Numbered from the stretch's first letter, positions 1 through 9,867 are shown. The stretch is DNA of 64,000 nucleotides from Chitinophaga sancti (GCF_034087045.1 NZ_CP139247.1:6784001-6848000), one strand, 5' to 3'. The notes: generated by a model not told the origin, from the letters alone. Translations and numbers: made by a program.

Positions 1-99
1 CTGCCACCCATATCTACTATTGGGTACACCCTGGAAGATATGGAAGAACTAAAGGCAAAAGTATTCCGGATCATGTGGGAACATTATCAAAACCCATAA
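1..99 (+). CDS. plsC: 1-acyl-sn-glycerol-3-phosphate acyltransferase, C-terminal end (partial)
   Basis: An open frame enters from the left edge and stops at TAA 97-99. Its 32 residues contain STIGYTLEDMEELK followed by KVFRIMW, which resembles the C-terminal tail of PlsC-type lysophosphatidate acyltransferases. That family makes phosphatidic acid at the inner membrane. The catalytic HX4D region lies outside the window, so the assignment rests on the tail alone. A strong hairpin follows two bases after the stop. The neighbouring LPS-transport genes fit an envelope role. Confidence 0.5.
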   Translation: MPPISTIGYTLEDMEELKAKVFRIMWEHYQNP

Positions 100-100
100 A

Positions 101-135
101 AAAAGGGAAGTCCCTACCGGAACTTCCCTTTTAAA
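101..135. terminator. Bidirectional intrinsic terminator between plsC tail and lptD
   Basis: An 11-bp perfect stem (AAAAGGGAAGT at 101-111, ACTTCCCTTTT at 122-132) has a 10-base loop. A-runs on the left and T-runs on the right let it serve both converging genes. Confidence 0.8.
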
Positions 136-150
136 ATATCCTACACTTCG

Positions 151-2922
151 CTATAGATCATAGAACGTCCTCGACCTGTTAATCCTCAAATCTCTCAATA
201 TTCCCGCCTTCGGACTGATTGTAATACTAAACTGACGATAAGTACCAATCGGAATCAAATTAATCGACATCTGCCAACAGTGCAGATCCCTCGAGATATA
301 CATATTTGTATACCCCAACGCATGATTAATAAAGTCATAACCACTATTTACCCCCACCTTCCACTTCGGTGTCAGACTAAAATCTCCACTAAACGTCAGG
401 TACTGGTAGAATGTCTTCACCACCCCTCCTGAATCCGCCTGGATCGTATTACTATAAGTCAGACTATAAGACAGATCCAACTTCCATGGAATATCAAAGT
501 CCACATACTCACCCGGATTCTTCTTCACCGTCGCCAACTGTCGCTGCTGTGCCTGGAACGCCGCATCCGTACTTTCTGCATTTTCTATACTATTCAGCTG
601 ATCCTGCTTGGCCTTCGCCTTCTTATCCGGCGAAGTAAGGGACGTACTCAGCGCAATCGTGGCATTCGACAATCGGCCCGGACTGAACTTACCCTGATTC
701 CACACATATTTGTCAATTTTTTTCCCCCTGCTATTATATACATAAGGATCAATATTACCACTGGCGGTGATGTTGATCTTATCAAACAGGTTTGTACGGG
801 CGTACAAACTGAAAGTTGACAGCTTGAAGCTGTCTGCCAACAGGTTATAAGAACCATTGAAACCAAAACCATCCAGCAGCTTGATCTTCTTCTCATGGTT
901 CGACGACGTATCCTTCTTCGAGAACACCTTCATTTCCAGGTTATTATCCAACCCGAACGAGATAGATCCCGCCCTCCCCTCCGTAGGCACCCCAACAGAC
1001 GAACTGGTAAAATAGGAGGCACGAACCGCATCACTGTCTCTATTATAATACTGGTTATAATAAGCATTACTAGCCAGATCAGGTTGCGCACTGATACTCA
1101 GTGTTGGACGCATCACGTGGCGGATAGCCTTCACTTTAGACCCCTTCGGGAACACATACATTCCATATACCGCTGTTGACAAGGACAAACTTGCACTCGC
1201 CTGGCGTGCAGCAAAGAAGCCCTGGGTATATATTGTATCCAAACCACCTAATGAGTCTATACTCACACGCTTGTTTGGATTCCACCTACGCTCCGTCTTC
1301 TTTGTATACCAATATTCAGCATAACTGACCCCGGGAGACAGGGTAAAGTTTTTTAACACAGGGATCGTAAAGGAGATAGGAATATTCTGTTTCATCCCTG
1401 ACTGCAACGCATCGAACATCTTCGACTTCCCAAATACGGAGTCCTTGAATGTCACGCTATTAGCCAGCGTTGCGGTGTAACCAATCCCGAGTTTGTGATA
1501 CCATTTAGACTTCCCAACCAGTTCCTTTGGCTGAAACGGATACTGCGTATTCATAGAAAACGTCGCATTCGGGAAGGAAATAGACACATCACGGGTACTC
1601 AGGTTCTGAGAGTGTGTCAGACTCGATGTAAAGTTGTAAGGTTTACCCTGCCAGGTCTTCGAAAAGCTGATAGAGGAACCAATGTTATTGTTTACACGGG
1701 TAGCATAATCCGTTACATTGTAAGTATTATAGCTGGAGGTACCAAAGTTCACGTTCGCTCCGAAGTTCACACCCGGTCTGGCCTTACTGTCCATACTGTG
1801 GTTCCAGGTAACCCTGAAGTCACGAGAGCGGCTAAACTCAGATTTCACCGAAGGATCACCGAAACGGGTATTGGCAAAACTCAGAGTCATACCACCGTTG
1901 TAATGGTAGCGTTTTCGGTACGTAGGACTGGCGGTAAGCGACCAGCTACCATAAGAGTAGATATCTCCTCGCATAGTAAGGTCAAAATGCTCCCCCAGAC
2001 CTAAGTAGTATCCTCCATTTTCCAGACCCATCCCCTTCTGGGCGTTCACCACATACCCTGGCACCAGGATACCGGAACGTTGTCCCTGAGTGATAGGAAA
2101 AATGGCAAAAGGAATGAATAACGGTGTTGGAATACCTTCAATCTCCAGGTTTGCCGGACCGGATATTACCAGTTTGTCAGGAATTACCTTGATCTTTTTG
2201 GCCCTGAACTGGAAGTGTGGGGTATCCAGGTTACAGGTAGTATACCCGTTTTTGAAACCAAAGATGCTATTGTCAGGCATGCGCTTCGTCTGCTCACTAT
2301 GCACATAGCCTTCTCCGTATTGGGATTTGGTATTGTAGATCTTTGCTTTCTTCGTTTCCATTGCAAAACGCAGGGTATCGGAATCAAATTCCTGTCCACC
2401 GTCTTTGAAATGCGGACGACCGAAAGGCTTACCAGCTGTATCCAGCGCGGTAGTGGCTTCCATAATACCAGTAGATTGCATGTAGGTCATTCGTTCAGAT
2501 GTAATCTCCATCGTTTTATATTTTGTATTGGCAGTGCCATACATATAAAACTTTTTGTCTGGAATTACCAGGATAATAGAGTCCTTCGCTTTGTAAGCGA
2601 CAGGCGCATCCAGGCTATCCCTGGAGAGCTTGGGACCATGAAGGCTATCTGTTCCTGTGGAATCGGTTGAAGATCCAATAGTATCAATACGGGTTGGAGG
2701 CTGTGTATCAGTTTTTGCTTGTTCCGGCGTTTTTATAGCAGGAATAGTCGTATCCGTCCCTTTCGGCACGGTATCTGCGAAAACAATTGAAGACACAGTG
2801 AGGTTGGACCTCGGCGAGGCCAAACTGGTAAAAATTACAGGAAACGCAATTAATATTCCTCCAAATACCAGGTATATCTGTCTCAAAAACTTTTTATAAT
2901 TATTTTTGTAACTCAGGTGCAT
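151..2922 (-). CDS. lptD: LPS-assembly protein LptD (Bacteroidota type)
   Basis: This 923-residue outer-membrane protein is expected to insert lipopolysaccharide into the outer leaflet. It has a hydrophobic N-terminal export segment (about residues 14-36) and a Thr/Asp-rich linker. An OstA/LptA-like beta-jellyroll region follows (about 110-260), then the family-typical stretch GIPTPLFIPFAIFPITQGQR and a long beta-barrel running to the terminal RSRTFYDL. It is divergent from the amidase/MlaD/OstA-like genes, and the OstA-like protein there is a plausible partner. The length and the OstA-plus-barrel order match Bacteroidota LptD rather than gliding protein SprA. The start is the ATG at 2920-2922, preceded by a TAGGTTTG promoter element. 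Confidence 0.88.
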   Translation of the reverse strand: MHLSYKNNYKKFLRQIYLVFGGILIAFPVIFTSLASPRSNLTVSSIVFADTVPKGTDTTIPAIKTPEQAKTDTQPPTRIDTIGSSTDSTGTDSLHGPKLSRDSLDAPVAYKAKDSIILVIPDKKFYMYGTANTKYKTMEITSERMTYMQSTGIMEATTALDTAGKPFGRPHFKDGGQEFDSDTLRFAMETKKAKIYNTKSQYGEGYVHSEQTKRMPDNSIFGFKNGYTTCNLDTPHFQFRAKKIKVIPDKLVISGPANLEIEGIPTPLFIPFAIFPITQGQRSGILVPGYVVNAQKGMGLENGGYYLGLGEHFDLTMRGDIYSYGSWSLTASPTYRKRYHYNGGMTLSFANTRFGDPSVKSEFSRSRDFRVTWNHSMDSKARPGVNFGANVNFGTSSYNTYNVTDYATRVNNNIGSSISFSKTWQGKPYNFTSSLTHSQNLSTRDVSISFPNATFSMNTQYPFQPKELVGKSKWYHKLGIGYTATLANSVTFKDSVFGKSKMFDALQSGMKQNIPISFTIPVLKNFTLSPGVSYAEYWYTKKTERRWNPNKRVSIDSLGGLDTIYTQGFFAARQASASLSLSTAVYGMYVFPKGSKVKAIRHVMRPTLSISAQPDLASNAYYNQYYNRDSDAVRASYFTSSSVGVPTEGRAGSISFGLDNNLEMKVFSKKDTSSNHEKKIKLLDGFGFNGSYNLLADSFKLSTFSLYARTNLFDKINITASGNIDPYVYNSRGKKIDKYVWNQGKFSPGRLSNATIALSTSLTSPDKKAKAKQDQLNSIENAESTDAAFQAQQRQLATVKKNPGEYVDFDIPWKLDLSYSLTYSNTIQADSGGVVKTFYQYLTFSGDFSLTPKWKVGVNSGYDFINHALGYTNMYISRDLHCWQMSINLIPIGTYRQFSITISPKAGILRDLRINRSRTFYDL

Positions 2923-2936
2923 GTGTTAAGTGGGCA

Positions 2937-2970
2937 CAAACCTACAAGTTTTTGTACAAATTATTGTCAA
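2937..2970 (-). promoter_or_regulatory. Promoter of lptD (TTGAC / TAGGTTTG)
   Basis: On the minus strand TAGGTTTG (2937-2944) matches the Bacteroidota -7 consensus TAnnTTTG. TTG at 2968-2970 lies 23 bases upstream as a -33 element. The lptD start codon is 14 bases downstream. The rest of the 293-base gap to 3216 is AT-rich, and I found no clear plus-strand promoter for the amidase in it. Confidence 0.6.
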
Positions 2971-3216
2971 TTGTAAAATGAAAAAGAGTGCACCTTGATA
3001 TTATTTAACACCTTATATTAGGACGAAAGACGGATTTTAAACGATGAATTACTTAAGAAAAACCAGGAACTCCATGTAAATTACTGATTGTGGAAGGAAC
3101 CGGACAATACAAGTTTACTGTGTGGACCCCGGCCCCATTGGGGAAATTCGATTGTAATTCGCAATTATTTTTCTTATTATGACTAACGCCCATTAAATTA
3201 AAATAAAAACTGAGTC

Positions 3217-4812
3217 ATGCGCTGGAACCGATTTTGGATTTTTTTAAGTTGTGCAACATTTTTTGGAAGTTTATTTCTTTACGCGAGGAACAAACCTGAA
3301 CCAGCAGGCAAAAAACAAAATCCGCCCCTAAGGACTATCATTATTGATCCTGGGCATAGTGCCACTACCCCGGGAGCAAAAGGAAGGTTTTCCACGGAGG
3401 AACAGGTAACACTGGATGTAGCCCTTAAGTTGGGCAAGCTGATCGAAGCCAATATGAAAGATGTACGCGTGGTGTACACAAGGAAGACACCCGCCGCACT
3501 GGCAGGCTCTCTGAAGGCAGACCTGAATGAAAGAGCCAATATTGCCAATAGGGAAAAAGGAGACCTTTTTATCTCTATTCACTGTAATTCTGCCGGACCT
3601 ACTCATAAAGTAACCGGCTATAAGACGGTATATGTGAAGAAAGGGAAAAAGAAAGTAGCCACCAAAAGGCCTATTTATTCAACCTCCCCCAGCACGGCAG
3701 AAGGTACTGAGACCTATGTATGGGCTACCGGGAAGAACAATGCAAAGACAGAATCCCTGCGTGAAAGCTCTGTAATCATGCTGGATGCGGAATCTGAAGG
3801 TGCTAATTCTGTCATGGATATGTCCGATCCGGAAACTTTTATCCTGCTGAACACCCTGCGCAATGCTTATTTTGACCAGAGCCTCCGCCTCTCTTCCCTG
3901 ATCGAAGATCAGTTTACGGAAGTAGGCCGCATCAGCCGTGGCGCCCGTCAGCGTGACGAAAAAGGGATATGGGTACTGCAGGCAACCGCTATGCCAAGTG
4001 TACTGGTGGAACTGGGCTTTATCTCTAACCCACAGGAAGAAAAGTACCTGAACTCAGACGATGGCCAGCAGGAAATGGCACTCTGTATCTTTAAGGCGAT
4101 CAAGCGCTACAAGGATGAACTGAACCGCTACGATGGCGGCCACCGCTCCGGCAGTGAACAGCCAGCTACCATTCAAAATAATGCCGCTACCACCAAAAGC
4201 AAGTCGGTTTATAAGCAATCCGCTGGTAAAGAGGTAGTAAGCAATACACCGGCCCCAGGCAAACAATCTTTTGATGTACAACTGCTGGTGACCGAAAAGA
4301 CCTATGGCAGAGGTGCTACCATATTTAATGGTATGCACGGTACCATCAGGAAGTATTCGTATGTAAAAGACAGTAAGAAGTTAAATAAATACATCTGGGA
4401 AAATTTCCGGACCGAAGCTGAAGCCAAAGCTGCATTGCAAAAAGCAAAGCAGCTTGGCTTTCGCCAGGCCTTTGTAATTAACAAGGATGGCTTCATAGGT
4501 AGTTCAAAACCAACGACTCCCGTACAGCTGGCTAAAACAAAGTCGGTGAGCAGGCCACCAGGCAATAAATTTAATATACAACTCCTCGTTACAGATAAGA
4601 AGTATACCCGCTCGGCCCCGATCTTCAGCAAATTGGACGGTTATATTAAAAAACAACCCGTGTCTATTAATAATAAGACACTTAATAAATATGTATGGGG
4701 CACATTTGCCAGCATCAATGAAGCTAGGTCTGCGCTCTCCCGCGCCAAAAAAGCCGGCTTCTGGAACGCCTTTATTATGGACCCTGAGCATAACAGCCTC
4801 GCTCAACGTTAA
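3217..4812 (+). CDS. N-acetylmuramoyl-L-alanine amidase with two C-terminal SPOR-like repeats
   Basis: The 531-residue exported zinc amidase should cleave the bond between MurNAc and the stem peptide of peptidoglycan. An N-terminal signal/anchor (residues 1-24) precedes an Amidase_3 domain (about 37-300). Visible family motifs are IIIDPGHSA (zinc His), DLFISIHCNSA (zinc His) and PSVLVELGFISNP (catalytic Glu). After a Gln/Lys linker, two copies of a roughly 70-residue module (about 350-425 and 447-520) begin FDVQLLV and FNIQLLV and end in AFVI and AFIM. These look like paired SPOR-type peptidoglycan-binding folds, which is inference. It heads the amidase-MlaD-OstA gene string, an order I recall from other Bacteroidota. 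Confidence 0.9.
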   Translation: MRWNRFWIFLSCATFFGSLFLYARNKPEPAGKKQNPPLRTIIIDPGHSATTPGAKGRFSTEEQVTLDVALKLGKLIEANMKDVRVVYTRKTPAALAGSLKADLNERANIANREKGDLFISIHCNSAGPTHKVTGYKTVYVKKGKKKVATKRPIYSTSPSTAEGTETYVWATGKNNAKTESLRESSVIMLDAESEGANSVMDMSDPETFILLNTLRNAYFDQSLRLSSLIEDQFTEVGRISRGARQRDEKGIWVLQATAMPSVLVELGFISNPQEEKYLNSDDGQQEMALCIFKAIKRYKDELNRYDGGHRSGSEQPATIQNNAATTKSKSVYKQSAGKEVVSNTPAPGKQSFDVQLLVTEKTYGRGATIFNGMHGTIRKYSYVKDSKKLNKYIWENFRTEAEAKAALQKAKQLGFRQAFVINKDGFIGSSKPTTPVQLAKTKSVSRPPGNKFNIQLLVTDKKYTRSAPIFSKLDGYIKKQPVSINNKTLNKYVWGTFASINEARSALSRAKKAGFWNAFIMDPEHNSLAQR

Positions 4813-4965
4813 CTCCTCCCCTCTTCCCTTTAGCCTTTTTAACCCCACGGCCCTTTCCCCAACTTTTTTATAAAACCAATCATTTCCAACACTTCACGTT
4901 ATATTTACCTTTTTAAATATTAGTTAAAATAGGTGTGGTATTTGCAATTGAAAATCAGTAATTGA

Positions 4966-4994
4966 TTGCCCGCATCCTTTTTTGATTATTTTTG
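4966..4994 (+). promoter_or_regulatory. Promoter of the MlaD/OstA operon
   Basis: TTG (4966-4968) and TATTTTTG (4987-4994) are separated by 18 bases and match the Bacteroidota -33/-7 consensus. The mlaD ATG is 22 bases downstream. The amidase gene upstream may therefore be a separate transcription unit, although no terminator hairpin separates them. Confidence 0.65.
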
Positions 4995-5016
4995 CAAGAA
5001 CGTATAACGTATTCAC

Positions 5017-6015
5017 ATGCTTAAAGTATCGAACGAAACTAAGGTTGGCATCCTGGCTGCAGTAGCCATCGCAATGCTGATTTTAGGTTTTAATTTGTTA
5101 AAAGGTAAAAGCCTTTTTTCGCATAGCAAGACTATTTATGCTGTATATACACAGGTAAATGGCCTCCAACCTTCCAGTGCCGTACAGGTAAATGGCCTCG
5201 TGGTAGGTAATGTAGCCAACCTGGACGTAATGGATAAAAACGCAGGCCGCATCCTGGTAACGCTGACTATCAAGAAGAAAATTGATATTCCGCGCAATTC
5301 TGTAGCCCGTATTACCGGCGACCTGTTAGGTACCAAGACCGTACAGATCGACTTTGGTAACGCGAACGATTATCTCAAAGACGGCGATACCGTGTATGCA
5401 GCCGTAGACGGTTCCGTAACCGACGCCCTCAAAGAACAGCTGAACCCATTGGTTCAGAAGCTGGAAGGTACACTTGGATCAGTAGACTCCGTTCTCCTGA
5501 CCGTGAACTCCATCTTTGACACAACTACCAAAGGCAACCTCAGAGAAGCAATCGCCCACCTGAATGCTACTATGGGCAACTTTACCCGTACTTCCGCATC
5601 CCTGAATGGTATGCTGGATCCAAAACATGGTAATGTGACCGCGACCTTCGACAACCTGGAAGCACTCACCGCTAACCTGAAAGCAAACAACGACAAAATC
5701 ACCGCTATTCTGAGCAATGCAGAAAAAACAACTGCTGCCCTCTCTAACGGTCAACTGGATAAAACACTACAGGAGCTGCAGCAAATGGCTACACGCCTGA
5801 ACGAAACAATTGCAAAACTGAATAGTACCGATGGTACTGCAGGTATGTTGCTGAACGACAAAAAAGTATATGTAAACCTGCAGAATTCATTGAATAGCCT
5901 GAATAAATTGTTGGAAGACCTTCGTGTAAATCCAAAAAGGTATGTACACTTCTCTTTGTTCGGTAAAAAGTCAAAACCTCAGCCCATACCATCAGATACT
6001 GCTACGGCACAATGA
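5017..6015 (+). CDS. MCE/MlaD-family lipid-transport protein
   Basis: The 332-residue protein has one N-terminal membrane anchor (about residues 10-28, ILAAVAIAMLILGF) and one MCE domain (about 35-115). A helical C-terminal region rich in Leu, Asn and Thr (about 125-300) probably forms a coiled coil or periplasmic tunnel. MlaD proteins form hexameric rings at the inner membrane and carry phospholipids between the membranes. No MlaE/MlaF genes are nearby, so the permease partner must be elsewhere. Its TGA overlaps the ATG of the OstA-like gene, indicating translational coupling and perhaps a joint role in lipid or LPS traffic. Confidence 0.87.
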   Translation: MLKVSNETKVGILAAVAIAMLILGFNLLKGKSLFSHSKTIYAVYTQVNGLQPSSAVQVNGLVVGNVANLDVMDKNAGRILVTLTIKKKIDIPRNSVARITGDLLGTKTVQIDFGNANDYLKDGDTVYAAVDGSVTDALKEQLNPLVQKLEGTLGSVDSVLLTVNSIFDTTTKGNLREAIAHLNATMGNFTRTSASLNGMLDPKHGNVTATFDNLEALTANLKANNDKITAILSNAEKTTAALSNGQLDKTLQELQQMATRLNETIAKLNSTDGTAGMLLNDKKVYVNLQNSLNSLNKLLEDLRVNPKRYVHFSLFGKKSKPQPIPSDTATAQ

Positions 6016-8183
6016 TTTTAAACATGCAGCATTTAGCTAAAGTCGGGCTTATCCTCGCCGGGATCTGCCTTGGTAGTATATTATCTGCCAAAGCACAGGA
6101 TACCCTTCAGCAAAAGACTGATACCGGGAAAGTGATCCACATCATTCACGCTGACTCGTTGAATGTAATCACGAAGAACGGGGTTTCGCTGAACAGGTTT
6201 ATCAACGATGTCGTCTTCCGCCAGGGAAATACATTATTTTATAGCGATAGTACATTTATTGACAAGGCGACCAATGTACTCGACGCCTATGGTCATATTC
6301 ATATCAATCAGGCTGATAGTATTCATATCTATGGCAACTATCTCCACTATGAAGGGGAGACCAGACTCGCCACCATGTATGACAATGCCCGCCTCACAGA
6401 TGGTAAAGTGACCATCTCCGGCCCTGAGCTGCAATACGACATGAATGCCAGGATCGGCACCTATACCAAAGGTGGTAAACTCGTAAACGGCACCAGTGTA
6501 CTCACCAGCCAGGAAGGTTTCTACTATGCCGATACCAAAGACGTTTATTTCAAAAAGAATGTATTGCTCGTAGATCCGGAATATACCCTGACTACCGATA
6601 CCCTCTTATATAACACCATTTCCAAAGTAGCGACCATCGTAGCACCTACTACGATCAATGATGGTAAAACCATTATGTATACCACCTCAGGAGAGTATAA
6701 TACAGAAACCGGGGAAGGTAACTTCGACAGCCGCCCTACTATTGAAGATAGTGCCACGACTATTACTGCAGACAGGATCATTATGGACAAAAGAACAGGG
6801 ATGGCATATGCCTACGGAAATATGGTCTATAGAGACACTGCGCAGCATATGAGTCTCCTTTCTAACTTTGGTACAGTGAACCAGACCAAAAAAACCATCC
6901 TGGCTACACAGCATCCACTCATGATCCTGGAAGGGAAAACAGACACCTTGTACCTCTCTGCAGATACCTTATATTCTGCCATCCTGGGCAAGGATAGCAT
7001 CAATGTCAGGAAACCACTGAAAGATACCATCGCTGTCGTGTTGGAGAAACCTGCGGGAAAAGAAATGCCGGATCTGGCCAAAGCAGATAGTATCGCAAAA
7101 GCATTACCTGATAGTACCGCAAAAGCATTATCAGATAGTATACAGGCTGTAGCAAAGATAGATAGCGTCACCACCCCATCTGCGGCAAAGGTTGATAGCA
7201 TCGCTACTTCAGCACTCGCAAAGCAAACACCTGTACCGGGAGGTCCACCTCCGGGTAAGGGACCAGGTGGTCCGGGAGGCCGTCCTCCAATGGCACCGGG
7301 TAATCATCCACCAACCCCTCCGAACGGCAATCCTCCTTTCCTTGATGCAAAGAGTGACACCACCGGCAAAAAGTTCCAGGAAAGTCTGCAGAAAGCCAAT
7401 GGTCTGGCAGATCGTGAACGCGATAGCCTCATGAATGTAGTCGATACCGCTACACTGGCGCTGACCAATCCTGCCCTTCCAAAAGAAGTTAGGGATAGCC
7501 TGGTAAAAGCGGGGCCTGATGCATTGCAGAATAAACCGGATACTACCGCAAAAGACACAACAGAGATCAGGTACATCATGGCATGGCACAATGTAAAAAT
7601 CTACTCTGATTCCTTACAGGGCGTGGCAGATAGCGTATATTATTCTACAAAAGATTCCATCTTCCGCTTCTACCGCAACCCGGTATTGTGGGCGAATAGT
7701 ACACAGCTGAGCGGAGATACCATTCACCTTTATACGAAAAATCAAACGGCAGATAAGATCTTACTGACACAGAATAGCCTGATTGTAAAAGAAGTAGACA
7801 AGGATCTGTATGATCAGATCAAAGGAAACTTTATCACCGGCTACTTTAAAAATCAGTCGCTCGACTGGATGCATGTAGATGGAAATGCCGAAAGTATCTA
7901 TTATGTGCAGGACGATGATGGTTCTATTATCAGTGTGAACAAGACGCTGAGTGGTGTTATCAATATGTACTTCCTGGAAGGACAATTGCACCATGTAAAT
8001 TTCATCAAAGATCCGGAAGGAACGATGTATCCGTTTGGTCAGCGGCCTATCGATCAGATGCAGCTGCCTAACTTTAAATGGGAAATAAAGCGAAGACCGA
8101 AGTCAAAATATGAGCTGATGGGTGGTGTGAAAGAAAAACAACCTGTAGCTGATACAACAACCATAACAACTTCTTTACCTTAA
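6012..8183 (+). CDS. OstA-like (LptA-superfamily) periplasmic protein
   Basis: A 723-residue exported protein with a signal peptide ending near SAKAQD. Repetitive beta-strand OstA/LptA-like segments occupy about residues 40-330 and 505-690; this fold binds LPS and bridges the periplasm to LptD. Between them, about residues 350-480 are Ala/Asp/Ser/Lys-rich and include a Pro/Gly tract (about 407-445, with PGGPPPGKGPGGPGG). The start overlaps the mlaD stop as ATGA; a second ATG at 6024 would give nearly the same signal peptide. It is far longer than E. coli LptA (about 185 residues) and may span the periplasm as a single chain, which is inference. The gene ends 10 bases before nhaA. Confidence 0.82.
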   Translation: MILNMQHLAKVGLILAGICLGSILSAKAQDTLQQKTDTGKVIHIIHADSLNVITKNGVSLNRFINDVVFRQGNTLFYSDSTFIDKATNVLDAYGHIHINQADSIHIYGNYLHYEGETRLATMYDNARLTDGKVTISGPELQYDMNARIGTYTKGGKLVNGTSVLTSQEGFYYADTKDVYFKKNVLLVDPEYTLTTDTLLYNTISKVATIVAPTTINDGKTIMYTTSGEYNTETGEGNFDSRPTIEDSATTITADRIIMDKRTGMAYAYGNMVYRDTAQHMSLLSNFGTVNQTKKTILATQHPLMILEGKTDTLYLSADTLYSAILGKDSINVRKPLKDTIAVVLEKPAGKEMPDLAKADSIAKALPDSTAKALSDSIQAVAKIDSVTTPSAAKVDSIATSALAKQTPVPGGPPPGKGPGGPGGRPPMAPGNHPPTPPNGNPPFLDAKSDTTGKKFQESLQKANGLADRERDSLMNVVDTATLALTNPALPKEVRDSLVKAGPDALQNKPDTTAKDTTEIRYIMAWHNVKIYSDSLQGVADSVYYSTKDSIFRFYRNPVLWANSTQLSGDTIHLYTKNQTADKILLTQNSLIVKEVDKDLYDQIKGNFITGYFKNQSLDWMHVDGNAESIYYVQDDDGSIISVNKTLSGVINMYFLEGQLHHVNFIKDPEGTMYPFGQRPIDQMQLPNFKWEIKRRPKSKYELMGGVKEKQPVADTTTITTSLP

Positions 8184-8193
8184 AAAAATAATT

Positions 8194-9288
8194 ATGATCA
8201 AACGGCTCATCTCTCCCATTTATCATTTCCTGAATGACAGCAGAGCCACCGGAATAGTTTTGATCATATGTACAATCACATCCCTGCTACTGGCTAATTC
8301 TCCACTTCAGGAGAGCTGGTTGCAGGGATGGGCTTTTTCAGAGCACTGGGTCAACGATGGGTTGATGGTGCTCTTCTTTTTTATGGCCGGTATGGAAATT
8401 AAAAGAGAGCTGATTAGCGGAGAGCTTTCTTCTGTACAACAAGCCACACTACCAGTGTTGGCGGCATTAGGCGGAATGTTGTTGCCCGCTGGGATCTTTG
8501 CTTTATTCAACCATGGTACACCCTATGCAAATGGATGGGGAATACCTATGGCAACAGATATCGCCTTTTCACTGGGGGTGATTTCATTATTAGGGAAAAG
8601 GGTACCGCTGGCTTTGAAGATATTTCTGACTGCACTGGCGATAATAGATGATTTGGGGGCAATAGTGACGATTGCAGTTTTTTATACAGCGGCATTGCAT
8701 CAATTATATTTATTGGCAGCCGGGGGAATTTTAATCGGGTTATTTTTGCTGAATAAATTTAAAGTACAAAGACTGATATTTTATTTCATCCCCGGCTTCA
8801 TTCTTTGGTATTGTATCCTCCATTCAGGTATCCATGCCACTGTGGCGGGTGTATTACTGGCCTTTACGATACCGCTCAATAAGTTGAATGATCTGATCCA
8901 TCACCTGCACAAACCTGTGAACTTTATCATCATGCCCCTGTTTGCACTGGCGAATACAGCCATTGTATTCCCAACAGCAATCGGCCCTATTTTCCAACAC
9001 ACTATCAGTTATGGCATCATTGCAGGACTTGTACTCGGCAAACCACTGGGTATATTCCTCTTTTCTTTCATAGCTGTTAAAACACGTATTGCGGCATTAC
9101 CTTCTCAAAGCAACTGGTCACAGTTATTAGGTGTGGGCCTCCTGGCCGGTATCGGATTTACCATGTCCATATTTATTGCCACACTCGCATACACAGATAT
9201 CAACTGGCAGGTTTACAGCAAGATAGCAGTAATGGCAGCATCATTAATAGCCGGCATAGCCGGATATTTTTATTTACGCCAAAGATAG
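8194..9288 (+). CDS. nhaA: Na+/H+ antiporter NhaA
   Basis: The 364-residue inner-membrane protein has about 11-12 hydrophobic segments. It should exchange internal sodium for external protons and support pH and salt homeostasis. Family motifs are visible: MAGMEIKREL near residue 68, MATDIAFSLGV near 118, and the paired transport aspartates in ALAIIDDLGAIV near 153. Length matches the family (about 380). It starts 10 bases after the OstA-like gene and is probably co-transcribed with it, with no obvious functional link. Confidence 0.94.
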   Translation: MIKRLISPIYHFLNDSRATGIVLIICTITSLLLANSPLQESWLQGWAFSEHWVNDGLMVLFFFMAGMEIKRELISGELSSVQQATLPVLAALGGMLLPAGIFALFNHGTPYANGWGIPMATDIAFSLGVISLLGKRVPLALKIFLTALAIIDDLGAIVTIAVFYTAALHQLYLLAAGGILIGLFLLNKFKVQRLIFYFIPGFILWYCILHSGIHATVAGVLLAFTIPLNKLNDLIHHLHKPVNFIIMPLFALANTAIVFPTAIGPIFQHTISYGIIAGLVLGKPLGIFLFSFIAVKTRIAALPSQSNWSQLLGVGLLAGIGFTMSIFIATLAYTDINWQVYSKIAVMAASLIAGIAGYFYLRQR

Positions 9289-9351
9289 CTACCTCATCCA
9301 CGCAATATTCCGTATCTTGGCACCGTTATTGCGAAGCATTGCAAATAACAA

Positions 9352-9810
9352 ATGAAAAAGATCCTGTTCATAGCCTTGCTCATGGGGTCGTACGCTAGCT
9401 ACACAAAGGCACAAACAAAAGGCAATCCACAATTAGGTTTGCGCGCTGGTTTGCCATTTGGAGCTACAGTACGATACTTCTTCGACGATGCCAACGCAAT
9501 AGAAGGCATCGCAGGAGCTTATTCCAAAACTTACACTGTCACCGGTTTATACGAACATCATTTTGACCTCTCGGCGTTGACCACGCAAGGATTTGCATGG
9601 TTTATCGGCGGCGGAGCTCACATGGGTAGCCGGACGGTGTCGGGAAATACAAAAGTGATTGGTGGTGTGGATGGTATTGCTGGTGTAGATTACACCGTCC
9701 CCTCACTTCCACTGAACCTGAGTATAGATTGGAAGCCCGCAGTCCATTTTAATACTGATGACGACCTGACTGACTTTGCCATATCGATCAGGTATACGTT
9801 TGGAAAATAA
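9352..9810 (+). CDS. Small exported beta-barrel-like protein, paralogue 1
   Basis: The 152-residue protein has a signal peptide cut near YTKAQT and alternating aromatic/polar strands that predict a small outer-membrane barrel. It ends in RYTFGK, close to a classical C-terminal aromatic motif. It shares the pattern GLYEHHFDL plus a Gly-rich strand with the next gene (ALYEYHFDL), so the two are tandem paralogues. No specific function is recognisable. TATCTTGG at 9313-9320 is a one-mismatch -7 element about 30 bases before the start. Confidence 0.75.
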   Translation: MKKILFIALLMGSYASYTKAQTKGNPQLGLRAGLPFGATVRYFFDDANAIEGIAGAYSKTYTVTGLYEHHFDLSALTTQGFAWFIGGGAHMGSRTVSGNTKVIGGVDGIAGVDYTVPSLPLNLSIDWKPAVHFNTDDDLTDFAISIRYTFGK

Positions 9811-9867
9811 TTATTGAAAGCCTTTAAAGATTATTGAAACAACCTTTTTTAAAAACCAAAAACAGAT

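Noticed and set aside
151..2922. Reading the large minus-strand gene as gliding protein SprA
   Set aside because: SprA is more than 2000 residues. The OstA-like N-terminus plus barrel and the 923-residue length fit LptD.
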